A DNA stretch of 64,000 bases from Megamerina dolium (taxonomy: Eukaryota > Arthropoda > Insecta > Diptera > Megamerinidae): assembly GCA_963854835.1 (NCBI GenBank), contig OY978528.1, forward strand, positions 33,525,335 to 33,589,334, in the 5' to 3' direction. The notes beneath the pieces are model-generated. The model was not told the origin of the DNA. It did no database searches and worked only from the letters and a program-made list of their open reading frames with translations. A program made the translations under genes and the position numbers. This document shows positions 36,571-53,949 of the stretch, one piece after another (within the stretch, counting starts at the first letter, position 1; each line of letters opens with the position of its first letter).

Positions 36571-38340
36571 TCGAAAGTTAGATTCATCCGTGAGACTTTT
36601 GTTGAAATCAAATGCAAACAATTAACAATTAAAATTTAAAAATTTAGCACTCATGTGAATTTCAAATTCATTCTTACGCGATTAAACGTGCTGAGTTGCT
36701 TCTTGTTAGAATGAGGACAATTGTAAAATCTATGTATAAGGGCAACACAGTATTTAAATGCTATCAAGGAGTGATTGCATTCAACAAAAAGCATTATTTT
36801 GTTCGAATGAATCAGATTTTTGCAATAATGTTAAAATATTTTTATATGGAAAGACTTTGTTTCGACGTTATAGGAAAAATTATTGCAATAATATCGAAAC
36901 TGCTATTTATGTTGTTTGTAAAACTGCTATTTATTTCGACATTATTGCAAGCATTTTTGAAATAAAGGCAGAATTACAAATTTGAGTTATATCATAAATT
37001 AGAAAATGGCCCGCAGTTATGATCAAAGTTAGAATTATTTTAAAATTAGAATCGACTTGTTTGACATATTTCCAATACAAACATCTATCAAAAAGTTGAT
37101 TCTAACTTTAGAATGATTTTAACATTGATTATACAATAAATATGGGGTAATACCTTTACTATTGTTATGTACTACAATGTGTTTCTTTTTATAAATCGAT
37201 TGTCTCATTGCAAGAGTAATGCACTTCACAAATCAAACGCATTTACTGAGTGCGCCTAATATTTACACGCGATTTGTTGTTGATAGGTATATGTACAAGT
37301 ACTAGGAAAGTATTCTTTATCAGTGATAATGCTGATTGTGACAACTGCTAAAACTGAATTATTGAAGTGTTGTGATAGCTTTGTTGATTTATGTCTTAAT
37401 AAATTAGTCAGGGAGTCTTTCAGCGCATCAATAATTTAAGTGGCCATCAATTGTTTCCTTTTTTAACAACTATATTATTTTTAGAGTGGCCTGTATTAAA
37501 GAGTTGCAAGGTTTTCAGTCTACACGAAATTTAAGGTTGTGTTAAAATGCATCCGGATGATGAGCAAATAGGTTATCGATTACAACCCTATGGTACAACC
37601 TCCACCAACCGTTATTTACTTCGAACATGCTCATGCTTTATTCGGGGTTGATGAGTGGTGTACCCTATTTTTAAAAATTCATGTATAAGCTTCGAATGAT
37701 ATTTCGCTATTTGTTACACTGTCTATGTATCAATCTAAAATTAAAAATATGTAAAACTTACAATTTTTTAAATATCATCTATTCTAGTTGACATATTTTA
37801 TACAATTTAAATTTTTTATAGAAATTAAATTTATTTGTAAAAAAAAAGCCGTTAAATGTAAAATAATATTTTTTTCAGTCAATTCACATATACTGGAGCA
37901 TACGAATGGTACGAAATATTCAAACATGTCGAGAAGTGATTGATGTTTGCCTATGAAATAAACATATCTCTCGAATCACTTAGAATTATTTTTTGAAGAT
38001 GTGTAGTGCTTCAAATGAAACCTATTTCGAAGGAGTTAAAATAAAATTCCATCATTACTAGATGTATTTTATTGATAAATTTCGAATATGTTTTTGACAA
38101 AATTTATAATAGTCATAAGATGGCAAACGCTCACGCCAATGGATTCGCAAAATTCGCAAATCAAATGTGATCCATTCTATAATATACTTATATTTACAAT
38201 AACAATTTGTTATCGGCAATTTATTGTTGCTAATGTTTTGTTTCTCTTTGCATTGTCAAGAGCACACAATCAAAATTAATGATTAGCAAAGTCAATTGTT
38301 GTCTGTAACTCAATTGACAGGAGTCAATTAAAGCTAAACT
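36571..38340. other. AT-rich intergenic region
   Basis: No coding or element evidence beyond low-complexity AT-rich DNA. Confidence 0.45.
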
Positions 38341-38346
38341 GTTGGT

Positions 38347-38588
<242 letters not shown>

Positions 38589-38589
<1 letters not shown>

Positions 38590-40384
38590 GGTGGGTCAAA
38601 TTTTTTCGACCCAAAGGCTCATCGTGATTCTTATTCTATGCAAATTTGCCAAAGAAACCATAGCTCTAAAATGATTTTCGAGCCCCCGGATTTTTCAAAA
38701 TAGGTATTTTTTCTAGAAATATTCGAGAATAGAAGCAAAAAAATGCTATTTCCTTTAGCCAAATGTGTATGTGGGGGTTTTTTGGGTCGCGGAATCCATT
38801 GTTGACATTAATTTTTATTGAGTGCCGCCAGAGGGCGCTTTCGTACATTTTTTTGGAAAAATATACGATACTGTTGTGGAAATAGACGAATTTTTGACTT
38901 TGTATTGAATATATTCAAAATACATACTCGAATTATAAATTGTTAAATCATATTCCATACATTTTGTTCCTTTTTCCAGCTTTTCTAAAAATAAAATCGA
39001 TAGATTTCAAGCTAAGACCTAAATCACATTTTTACCAGCTTTTGAAGGAAGAAAACCTCAAAATCTAGCTGGAAAATCTTAATATTTATAAATTAATTAA
39101 TTAATATTTAATTTTAAACATGGATCTATTGCCGTCAACATCACAAGCCGCACCAACATCAATAAGTACCGAAAGTAGTTTGAAACATATGCCTTCTCAC
39201 GATGTTCCTGCTTTTGGTATGTCTTCTGATTTGACTGGTCTGAATCTGCCAACTAAACAGGATATTTTAAGATGCTATTTTTTCTTGGCCGAACGTGCTA
39301 AAATGCAAAGTAAAATGTTTTCATATAAAACATTTACTCCTCAAGTGACAGACAAATTGATTGGAATTTGGAGCAAACTAAATATTGAAATTATATGCAA
39401 ACGAAATATTGTTAGAAAATTGAATACCTTGCTTGACAAATACTACACTGCAGATAAATGCAAAGCAAAAGGCTCCAGTCTCACATCTTTCTTACGATCC
39501 ATAAAAGAATTATTTTACATTATTTACAAATATTCCTTATGAATATCTACAACAATATTTAGAAGACATTGATCCACCGCTGCCTGATCCGAAAATTCCA
39601 GTACACATACAAGGAACGGAAAGACATGTTCAATTGCTGGCTAGTGTATCCAAAAGAGTTTTAGAACATAATCGAGAAGGAGTTATGGCGGTGACATTAG
39701 AAAGTCGTGAAAAATTCGCTAGACTTGACAGCAAGAAAGACTTTCAAATATAACTCCTTCGCGTTTATTTCCTAAAACTCTTCGTTTTGTTTCTTAATTA
39801 CTGAATTCAATTAATTTTTTTTATTAATTACATTTTATATGCTTTTATTATTTGTTATGTTGAATTTTAGAAGAAAAAAATAAAGTAAAATATGCTTTGT
39901 TTACTCTTTGTCTTAAATTCGATATAGGTCGTGAATGAATAACCCCCCTCCCCCCCTTCCCCCATCATTTTTAACGCTAAACACTCTGGGCTGTTTAAAG
40001 TTTTGGGTTGTCTTATTGAGAAAGTCAAATATTCGTCAATTTACACGAAAAATTTCGTAAATTTACCCAAAAAAAAACGATAAAATTAAAAAATGAACGA
40101 AAGCGCCCTCTGGTGGTGCTCAAAAATAAAAATAGATCTCAAAAATGGATTCCTCGATCCAAAAACCCCCACATACACATTTGGCTAGAGAAAATAGCAT
40201 TTTTTTTTACATCTATTCTTAAGTATTTGGGGAAAAAACCTATTTTGAAATATGAAAAATCCGGTGGATCGAAAATCATTTTAGAGCTATGGTTTCTTTG
40301 GAAAAGTATCTTCAAATGACCCATAGAACAAGAATCTCGATGAGCCCCTTAACATTTTTTCGGCCCCCTACAATTTGACCCACC

Positions 40385-40385
<1 letters not shown>
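38589..40385. mobile_element. 1.8-kb DNA element with ~270-290-bp terminal inverted repeats
   Basis: The left arm (38589-38856) and right arm (40093-40385) are imperfect inverted copies. Both begin GGGTGGGTCAAATT. They share GGCTCATCG, TTTGCCAAAGAAACCATAGC / TTTCCAAAGAAACCATAGC, TAAAATGATTTTCGA, AAATGTGTATGTGGGGGTTT and AGGGCGCTTTCGT. TA duplications (38587-38588, 40386-40387) sit inside flanking (TA)n. The interior holds one coding region (39120-39753) that is not a recognisable transposase. The superfamily is unassigned. TA target choice and the GGGTGGG tip, shared with the mariner relic at 60343, suggest Tc1/mariner-type mobilisation. Confidence 0.85.
39120..39753 (+). pseudogene. Unknown protein inside the long-TIR element, one frameshift
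   Basis: The first frame (39120-39542) starts MDLLPSTSQAAPTSIS and contains LPTKQDILRCYFFLAERAK, then TDKLIGIWSKLNIEIICKRN and VRKLNTLLDKYY. Near 39515 the sensible reading shifts frame and continues IPYEYLQQYLEDIDPPLPDP, later LLASVSKRVLEHNR, ending KKDFQI at TAA 39753. Together this is about 210 residues. The LPTxxDILR...IW opening recalls an expanded family of uncharacterised insect proteins, from memory only. No DDE triad, zinc finger or membrane segment is visible. Its role in the element is unknown. Confidence 0.6.

Positions 40386-40387
<2 letters not shown>

Positions 40388-40428
<41 letters not shown>
40388..40428. repeat. (TA)n spacer between two transposons
   Basis: About 20 TA units separate the long-TIR element from the DD41D mariner and supply the TA target duplications of both. 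Confidence 0.95.
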
Positions 40429-40431
<3 letters not shown>

Positions 40432-41710
40432 ATTTTGCGGTTTCAAAAGTAAATGTAAATAAAACACATATAAAATATTTTTTATCATGATATTTCTTTT
40501 TTATTATAAAGTTTGAACGTTGACATTATGTGTGAAATACTACATCATTTAAATGACCACCACGCGAATTGTTGCAAGCATCGATTCTTTTGAGGTAATT
40601 TTCGACCACTTTTTGACACATATTGGGCGGTATCTCAGCCATAACGTGACGAATGTTGGTTTTTAGATGCTCAAGAGTTAAAGGTTTATCTGCATAAACA
40701 CGGTCTTTTGCGTAGCCCCACAAAAAAAAGTCAAGCGGTGTCAAATCGCATGATCTTGGTGGCCGCTTGATATCGCCCCGACGAGAAATTACGCGGCCAG
40801 AAAATTTCTCTTGCAATAAAGCCATATTCGCTCGAGTTGTGTGGCATGTGGCACCGTCTTGTTGAAACCACATATTCTCTAAGTCGTATTCTTCAATAGC
40901 AGGCAAAAAAAAGTCGGTTATCATGTGACCATAACGCCCCGAATTGACGGTGACAGTCGTTCCATCGTCGTTTTCGAAGAAGTAAGGTCCAATCACACCT
41001 CCGGACCAAAGAGCGCACCAAGCAGTGACTTTTTGTGGATGTAGTGGCCTCTCTTCAATTACTTGAGGATTCTCAGAACCCCAAATACGACAATTTTGTT
41101 TGTTAACATACCCACCGAGTGAGAAATGTGCTTCGTCGCTGAAGAAAATTTTGTTCGAAAAATCGCCGTCCACCGCCTGTTGTTCAAGCACCCATTCAAC
41201 GTATCTACGACGTTGTGAATGGTCAGCTGGCTTCAGTTGTTGTGTGAGCTGGATTTTATATGGATGTAGGTGTAGATCCAAATGCAAAATAATGTGCCGT
41301 AAGACAGTCCTAATTCCTGAGAACGACGAGGAATCGACACATTCGGGTCTTCGGCAACACTTTCACTTACAGCAGCGATATTTTCGGTGGTACGAGCGAA
41401 ACGATGATGCACAGGCCTTACAATATCTGTAACCGATCCAGTCTCTTCATATTTCTTCACAATTTTGCCAATTGCTTTCGTAGTTGGACGATTATGTAAA
41501 CCATAATCTCCTCTTAAAGCACGATATGTGGCTGTGGCAGAATCACCATTTTTGTAGTAGGTTTTTACAATTTTAATGCGTTGTGCGATAGTAAAGCGAT
41601 CCATTTTCGCAAATGTCAGACTTTGAACTGAAAAATAAAGAAATTGTTTTAACAACTCAGTTTGACAGATGTCGAATTTTAGCCCTACACTTTTGAAACC
41701 GCGAAATGGA
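40429..41710 (-). mobile_element. DD41D (rosa-type) mariner, 1282 bp, nearly intact
   Basis: Terminal repeats are TCCATTTTGCGGTTTCAAAAGT on the left and TCCATTTCGCGGTTTCAAAAGT on the right (one mismatch in 22). TA duplications flank it at 40427-40428 and 41711-41712. The transposase runs on the minus strand. It sits in a (TA)n tract. Ends, length and catalytic spacing fit the DD41D group of Tc1/mariner known from Ceratitis rosa. Confidence 0.93.
40526..41604 (-). pseudogene. DD41D mariner transposase with a single frameshift
   Basis: Cut-and-paste transposase of the IS630/Tc1/mariner superfamily. The first frame, from ATG 41604, begins MDRFTIAQRIKIVKTYYKNG (DUF4817-type helix-turn-helix) and runs to PRRSQELGLSYGTL. 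At about 41285 the frame shifts by one base. The rest is open to the stop at 40526: HLHPYKIQLTQQLKP, then KIFFSDEAHFSLGGY (first Asp), MWFQQDGATCHT (second Asp) and RSCDLTPLDFFLWG (third Asp). Exactly 41 residues separate the second and third catalytic Asp. It ends NSRGGHLNDVVFHT. All catalytic residues are present. The frameshift presumably inactivates this copy. Confidence 0.9.
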
Positions 41711-41715
41711 TAACC

Positions 41716-41898
<183 letters not shown>

Positions 41899-41999
41899 CA
41901 TATTAGGGATGTCAATCCCTGTCTTTTGCAAGTCCAGAAAGACTCCGGAATTGTCGGTTCAAATCCCGGAATTCCTGAAAATAATTTTTTTAATTTTAA

Positions 42000-42400
42000 T
42001 TTTTTTTTAAGTGCTGACTGCATCGACCGGAACAAATAGTAATCTGATGAAGCAACGTATGGTGAATATGACGGGTGGTGTAATACTTCCGTGTTCTGTC
42101 CTTCTAAATAGTTTTTAACCGGTGAGGAATATGTGGTCTGGTGTTATCATGTTGAAAAATTAATTTCTTGCTTCTATTCATTAATTCTGGTCGTTTTTCT
42201 TCAACAGATCACAATAGACATAGGCAGTAATAGTTTACAACTCATGGTACACGATAATTTTCCCACCATCCCACCAAATATATAGCATAACATCAGCACA
42301 TATCTCGTTTTGGCTGTGATGGACCTGGTTTACCAGGCTTCACCCATGCTGTTTTATGTAAAAATCCATTTCTTTTTGCCTTTGAAGAAGAGTTCCATAA
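42000..42400 (-). pseudogene. Decayed mariner transposase fragment
   Basis: Reverse-strand frames include VMLYIWWDGGKIIVYHEL (mariner VLLxIWWDxxGVVYYELL), then YCDLLKKNDQN and FLTG..LFRRTEHGSITPP. It has many stops. The flanks at 41905-41990 and 42455-42520 share AATTCCCG/CCGGAATT-rich sequence that could belong to a different TE. Confidence 0.55.
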
Positions 42401-42579
42401 ATGGTTTAACAAAGGATGTAGTCGCCATCACAACCGATGGTGCGACCACGATGGTAAAAGTGGGAGATCCGGAATCCCGGGATTGTATTTTCAGACCCCG
42501 TAATTCCCGACCGATTATGACTTATATTAATTATGAAACAAAACAAAGCGAATACACCTACATAAAAATGTATTAACAA

Positions 42580-44827
42580 ATAAACAAATTATTCATTCAA
42601 GCAGTTAATATAAAGAACAACATTGATGAGTGGCATGAAGGTAGAATTCAATACATAGGACATTATCACAATACATTCGTTGATAAAATATTGATATTTA
42701 CTATCCACAAAGAATATGTACCTACTTGTAAATATATTTTATAAATTTTACTAGTGTCGCATACAGTCACATCAAAACATTTGCTAAGCAAAGTTATCTA
42801 AATTAATGTTCTGGGATTAAAATCTATTATTAGTGAATTATTAATTAGTCTTCAAACTAAATATGTAAGTATTTTGATATATGTAGAATTTCAAAATATA
42901 TAAAAAAAATAAAGTAGCACTTGTTTTTAAAGGATGCAATGCTATTCCATGTATGTATACATGTGTGTGAGTTAATTTATATAAATTTAATTAAAATCAA
43001 AGTAACTACTAAAAATAATAACCATCACCATCACTCACCCCTTTGCTGTGGTTTAAAATAACCAATATAGGCTTTATATCCTAAATACGCAAAAATATTT
43101 ACAATTTTATTTAATTAAACCACTTCAATTTGGTATAATAAAACAAACACATATGTGCAATACGAATAATTAATCCAAGAGCAGAAATAACACTCACGAT
43201 ATTCGATTCGACTTTTGTTAAATTACAAGAAAAGTATGTATCTAACTGAAATAACAGCTACTTGTGGCAATTATCTAAGTAAAATCGCTTCAGCAACAGC
43301 AGCAACATCACGAAAAATAGTAATGACGTAGGTACTTATGTATGTACTTTTCAGTTTCACGATTCAATGTGTTAGAGTAGATGTGAGTAGGTATTTGAAA
43401 ATGTTTTTGCAAATGAAAGTTTCTCCAACCGTTCATTTTTTGCTCACACTATGTATGTAGCTCGCAATATGTCACAATCAATAATTGTGCATATAAAATT
43501 CACAGACGGCGTTTTCCGTGCGTCTGCTCTCTACAAATTTTCTTCTCTGATAGCGCTTCTAAAGTTGACGCATGAAAATTCAAGTAGGTAGGTAACCTCC
43601 AACATTTTTTTTTGTTGGAGCGCTACAATGAAAACTGTATATTTGCCAGTAGTAAATTATAGAGAGGGAAAGAATGAAATTATGACCGTGTGAATATTGA
43701 GTAAATTAAGGCAAACCATTTCTCTTACCAAAGAAAAAGTTAAACCCCCCTTATATAGTGGGTGGCATGGAGCTGGCATAAATATATATAGCAATCAACT
43801 TTGCAGTGGTATAAAATAATAAATTTCTATGAGGATTATAATTATATTTTTTGTTATTTGGTTATTTCTTTTGTTTTTGCGTGCTGACTAAATTACAATG
43901 TGTGAATAAAAAGTATGAAAAATCATTAAAAATTAGTTTAAAGTACGAAGTACGATAAATGCGTAAGAAAAGTTATTTAATTAAGTCGAAGAAAAGACAA
44001 AAGTTGCCAACAATAAGTTCTTCTTTTCATTATGTATATGTTTGTAAAATAGGAAGAACGATTTTTCAAGCTAGTAATTATTTCGTTTTTTCGATTTCGT
44101 TTTTTGCTATTTGTGAATTTTTCGTGTTGAAATTATACGAGAATATATACAATACCCTTAAAAAATTGTTTTCTTAAAAAAAAAATAATATAAAATCACT
44201 ACTTTGAGATTCTATAGTTATTTAATGTACTAGTACTAGGTATTAGGATGCTAAACGTGCGCAGCAATTTTGATAAACGAATTTATCACGTTTTGTAAAG
44301 TTCCTGCTCATATGTTCTTTCATACATACATATGTATATTAAATCATCTCTTACATCATACAAAACAAAAACCTTGTTGCGGTTATCGTGTTTCATTTAT
44401 TCACCATTTTTTTAGCCGAATGCAGCGTAATCAAAAAGTTTTTCAATACCAATACCTACACATTTTGAGAGCATTTTTCAAAAATGGTTCGCCACATCAA
44501 TGATTACTGTATTTTGTGAATCATTATAGAATATAAAGACACGCTTTAGTTATTCGTAACAACAGCAATTTTCATTAGGCGCTTGCATGCGTGTACATTA
44601 AGGTGGCCGTTATTTAGAAAATTAATTGTTTTCTAGCACTTATAGGATGGAAATATTCGATTTGACAAAAAAGTACAATAACTACAAGATTTTAGAACTC
44701 TCTCTCGAACCCTATAGTTGGAAAAAAACAGTTTTTCATAATTTTTCTTAATAGGTGCGAAATGTAAAGCCCACCGCAATTCATTTTTCTCACCAACATT
44801 TTTCCCGAACTTATTTAACGCATAAAA
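42580..44827. other. AT-rich intergenic region
   Basis: No gene evidence. Short frames (for example at 43959 and 44270) are AT-rich chance ORFs. Confidence 0.45.
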
Positions 44828-44968
44828 AAATAAATAAATAAATATGTGGCACTTAAAGCCCCAAATTTAATATCTTATCGATATTAAATTTGTTATGCAT
44901 CAGCCGGGGATTGAACCACGACCTACAGATCAGAAGGCGAACACACTAACCACGGCACCCACGCATAT
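44828..44968 (-). mobile_element. SINE with internal deletion
   Basis: The reverse complement has the tRNA head (ggctgatgcataacaaatttaatatcgat) joined directly to the 3' tail (ggggctttaagtgccacatatttattta). About 220 bp of body is missing. Confidence 0.8.
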
Positions 44969-45550
44969 CTATATCTATTAGGAGGTATCTCCAACAAACT
45001 TGAGGTTTTTATAAAATTCATTGAGTTTTCATTATTTATTTACATCTTCAAATTCATCTCCATTCCAGTGATTTGGTTTTACGATAAAAGAGTATAAAAA
45101 AAATCAGTTTAGTGAAAAGGTTAAAATTTCTGGTCAACATTTTCCTAAGATGGTTTTCTATTATTTTTACTCTCTTAACAAGGTGTAATACAACTTCGTA
45201 TCACACTGCATGAGCAAGCTGTGACATTAGAGTTTCTGACTATTTTTTGTTTGCTATTTTATCATATGCATACTCTATTTGATAAAGTGGGGACTATAAA
45301 TGTAGAAATATGATACAGGTTATCAAAAACAACATATTGAGGAAGATATATAACAGAATTAGATGGAGAACTCCAAAGATCTGAAACTAAAGTCATTCAG
45401 ACGGTTGAAAACTAATATGAAATGGTAGATAATGTAAAAGAGGATATCTCGATATCCTATGAAGTCAGTTGTCGATAAAAACGTAAAACAAACAAATTGG
45501 TGGAATAGGTAGAATGAAATTGTAGTTATAAGGCTAAAAGAAACCAATGC

Positions 45551-45908
45551 CGTTGGTGGGTTTCATAGCTCATTGGATATTGCCTTTGCTTTTGATCATT
45601 AGGTATTTGGTTCAATCCGCGGCTGAAGTATAACTTTAATATCGGAAAGATTTTTTATTTTTAATGGTGCCCACCTGTCGGTAAGCAATTCTTCCGGCAG
45701 TAACAATTTGCCATGAAAACACTTCTAGAAGAACTCTGTGAGAATGCTCAGAAAAAGTTGTGCCGCAAGAGTTCTGTCCTTCGGAACCGGCTCATATAAG
45801 TATCTCCCGTTTAATATCGTCTACAATTTAACAAGCACAACATTTCTAGAAGAGAAGATCGGCCAAACGGACCTTTGGGGCTTATAAGTCCCACATATTT
45901 ATTTATAA
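45551..45908 (+). mobile_element. Full-length but diverged SINE
   Basis: The head ggtttcatagctcattgg is degraded. The body is clear (gcccacctgtcggtaagcaattcttccggcagtaac, ttcggaaccggctcatataag) and the tail ggggcttataagtcccacatatttattta is retained. Confidence 0.8.
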
Positions 45909-46009
45909 AATAAAACCAATCAGTGGGAAGGATGCAAAAATATTAGGTATAGTTAAAGGAAATCCATTATTTTTGCATTAAATTGAAGATTTTTTTTATT
46001 TAAATGGTT

Positions 46010-46215
46010 TTAAATGGTTTTTTGAGCAATGTTTAGCTCCTGGGTAATAGAAACAGTGCTTACATGACGGTCAGACTCTACTATTTCCATTATTTTGTCG
46101 ATATTTTCGAAAATTGGCCTCGCATCTTTAAAATCAAAATTACCGGAACGTAATCAACGAAACCAAAATTGCACGTGATTGATTTCATATTTAGTACGAA
46201 ATCCTATCTTTCTAA
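46010..46215 (-). pseudogene. Mariner N-terminal fragment
   Basis: The minus strand reads DARPIFENIDKIMEIVESDR, then HVSTVSITQELNIAQK. This matches the second helix-turn-helix region of mariner transposases. The preceding stretch (NQSRAILVSLITFR-like) is broken. Confidence 0.6.
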
Positions 46216-46724
46216 CGCCATCTAGCTTAACCCGATTGCACTTATACAACGCGAGATACAGATTACTAAAGCCATCTATTGGGAAAGTAGTTTATTTCCT
46301 TTTACTACACCTAATATAACAATGAAATAACTAAATCGACTTTCTGTGAAAACACGAAAGAAATGCGCGAAACGGCACGACTTCACAAGGAATGTAACCT
46401 AAGAATTCCCGACAAGAATTCAATAACAATTTTTGAGGAAAGAGTGGAGCTTCTACTAAAGGCTACCAGGTGGTACCCGTAGAAACGGTTTCCGAAGAAA
46501 AGTCAAAGTCAAAGTCATATTTCTGAGATATATACTACAGAGTGAAATAAATGTTTCGACAACTGATTTCTTGAAGCAGAAAAGTGCATAAAACTTAATG
46601 GCAAATTTGTTGGAAAACAATTGAGTGATGTTTTGTATAAAATAAGTGGCTCTTCTGTATGTTTCCCAACACTTTTAGGACTGCCTATGCACATTTAAGT
46701 AATATTGTTGAATTATATTGGATG

Positions 46725-47528
46725 TGTGAATTAGTAACTGGCCGTTTTTAGTGCTGGAAAATAATTTTTAAGAACTTTGTAAAAAACATGTCATTCAAAG
46801 TATTGTCCATCAAATACTATGACATTTACCCATCTTTCTGGCAATTTATGGATTACATCCCAAAAGAAGTTCGCCGGCTTGGCGGCAAAAAACGAATCGA
46901 GCAAATTTTTGATTCCGGTGACTGAAGTAAAGCGTATTCCATTAAGCGCATTCTACATGGATCGGAACAAGTGGTAATCTGAAGGCGCCAGGTCTGGGCT
47001 ATAAGGTGGGTGGGGTAAAAGTTCCCATCCGCTATTAGTATGATAATTTTTTACCGGAATAGCAATAGCTCTCTTCAGCCGTATCAATTGTTGTCGACAC
47101 AGCTATCCAATAGTGGTTTGACCAGATTTTGGTCGAGTAATGTCTCCAAATGCTCGTCTTCAAACTTTTTCGTCTGTCCAGAGCGTTCTTTGTTTTTGAT
47201 ATCGAAATCACCGTCTTTGAAGCGCACATTCCACTCCTTACACTGCGTATTGGATAGAAAATTGTCGCCATACAATTCCACAAGCAAACGATGACTTTCT
47301 ACCGCACTCTCCTTTGAAAAAAAGTAACTCAATAAAAATTCCCGCAAATGCTGTTTTTTTGCCAATTCTTAAAATTTTCCATTATGAAATAAAATATGAT
47401 GCACACAACCAAATTGAAAACTTTTGAGCAAGTGAATAGACATTTCAAATGACATTTCGGACAATGATGTACTACATTTCGCTTACATTTTGCGTCATGT
47501 GACGCAAAAGGCCGGTTACTAATTCACA
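46725..47528 (-). mobile_element. Internally deleted mariner with terminal inverted repeats
   Basis: The ends TGTGAATTAGTAACTGGCC and, reverse-complemented, TGTGAATTAGTAACCGGCC match except one base. The minus strand encodes an N-terminus at 47365-47084 (QHLREFLLSYFFSKESAVES, then HRLLVELYGDNFLSNTQCKE and WNVRFKDGDFDIKNKERSGQ). It also encodes a C-terminus ending DGQYFE at about 46790. Most of the catalytic core is deleted. The lineage resembles mellifera/irritans-type mariners. Confidence 0.75.
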
Positions 47529-48219
47529 TAATTAATTATAATACATAATAACTATAACCAATTATAAATTCGTATATTCTGAAGTAAAAAAGTACAGTAA
47601 CAAGGATAAATTAATCAAATTTCCATTATATTACAATGTGATAATATTCGCTTGCAAATCGTTGTAAATATATTGAACAGAAGCAAAAAAAATGCAAATA
47701 AAAGAAATCAATCAATAGAATAGGAAAGTTAAAAAATATATATCTATACATACAACTATACACACATGCACAATAGATTTGCAATAGGGAATACAAAGGA
47801 TACCACACCATTAGAGTGCAGCATCGCCAAATAATTGCATTTTAACGTCAATTTCTCCTGTTGTATAATATCATGCAGGAAATGCAGCTTTTCATTTATA
47901 TAGATATATATGTGTATATGTATACGTATGTATTATACAAGTACCTACTATTTATATAGATATATATGTGTATATGTATACGTATGTATTATACAAGTAC
48001 CTACTATTTATATGTATATATATTAAATGACCACGGCCATAACTGTATTGACTTTAGACAGTAATACAGATGTATAGGTATGTATACTCAGATACTAACA
48101 CATTTTTTCTAACACCAATCTGCACACCTTGCATGCAACACATACACACACACAGATAAATATGAAGCAGCTTCTATAATTGAATCTAATAAATTTTCTT
48201 TTTCACTGTAACTTTCCAT
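47529..48219. other. Region upstream of the cysteine-rich gene
   Basis: AT-rich, containing the 56-bp tandem duplication at 47894. The promoter of the downstream gene is expected here, but no TATA/Inr combination is convincing. Confidence 0.4.
47894..48005. repeat. Perfect tandem duplication, 2 x 56 bp
   Basis: The 56-bp unit beginning atttatatagatatatatg and ending acaagtacctact is repeated exactly (47894-47949, 47950-48005). A short third start (atttatatgtatata) follows. It lies about 215 bp upstream of the cysteine-rich gene. Confidence 0.93.

Positions 48220-53949
<5,730 letters not shown>

Noticed and set aside
36696..36985. Two overlapping plus-strand frames of 75-89 codons
   Set aside because: Built on a short repeated phrase (tgcaataatgttaaaa / ttgcaataatatcgaaa); no protein-like conservation evident.
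47894..48005. Direct repeats considered as a CRISPR array or origin
   Set aside because: Only two contiguous copies without spacers in a eukaryotic genome; simple tandem duplication.
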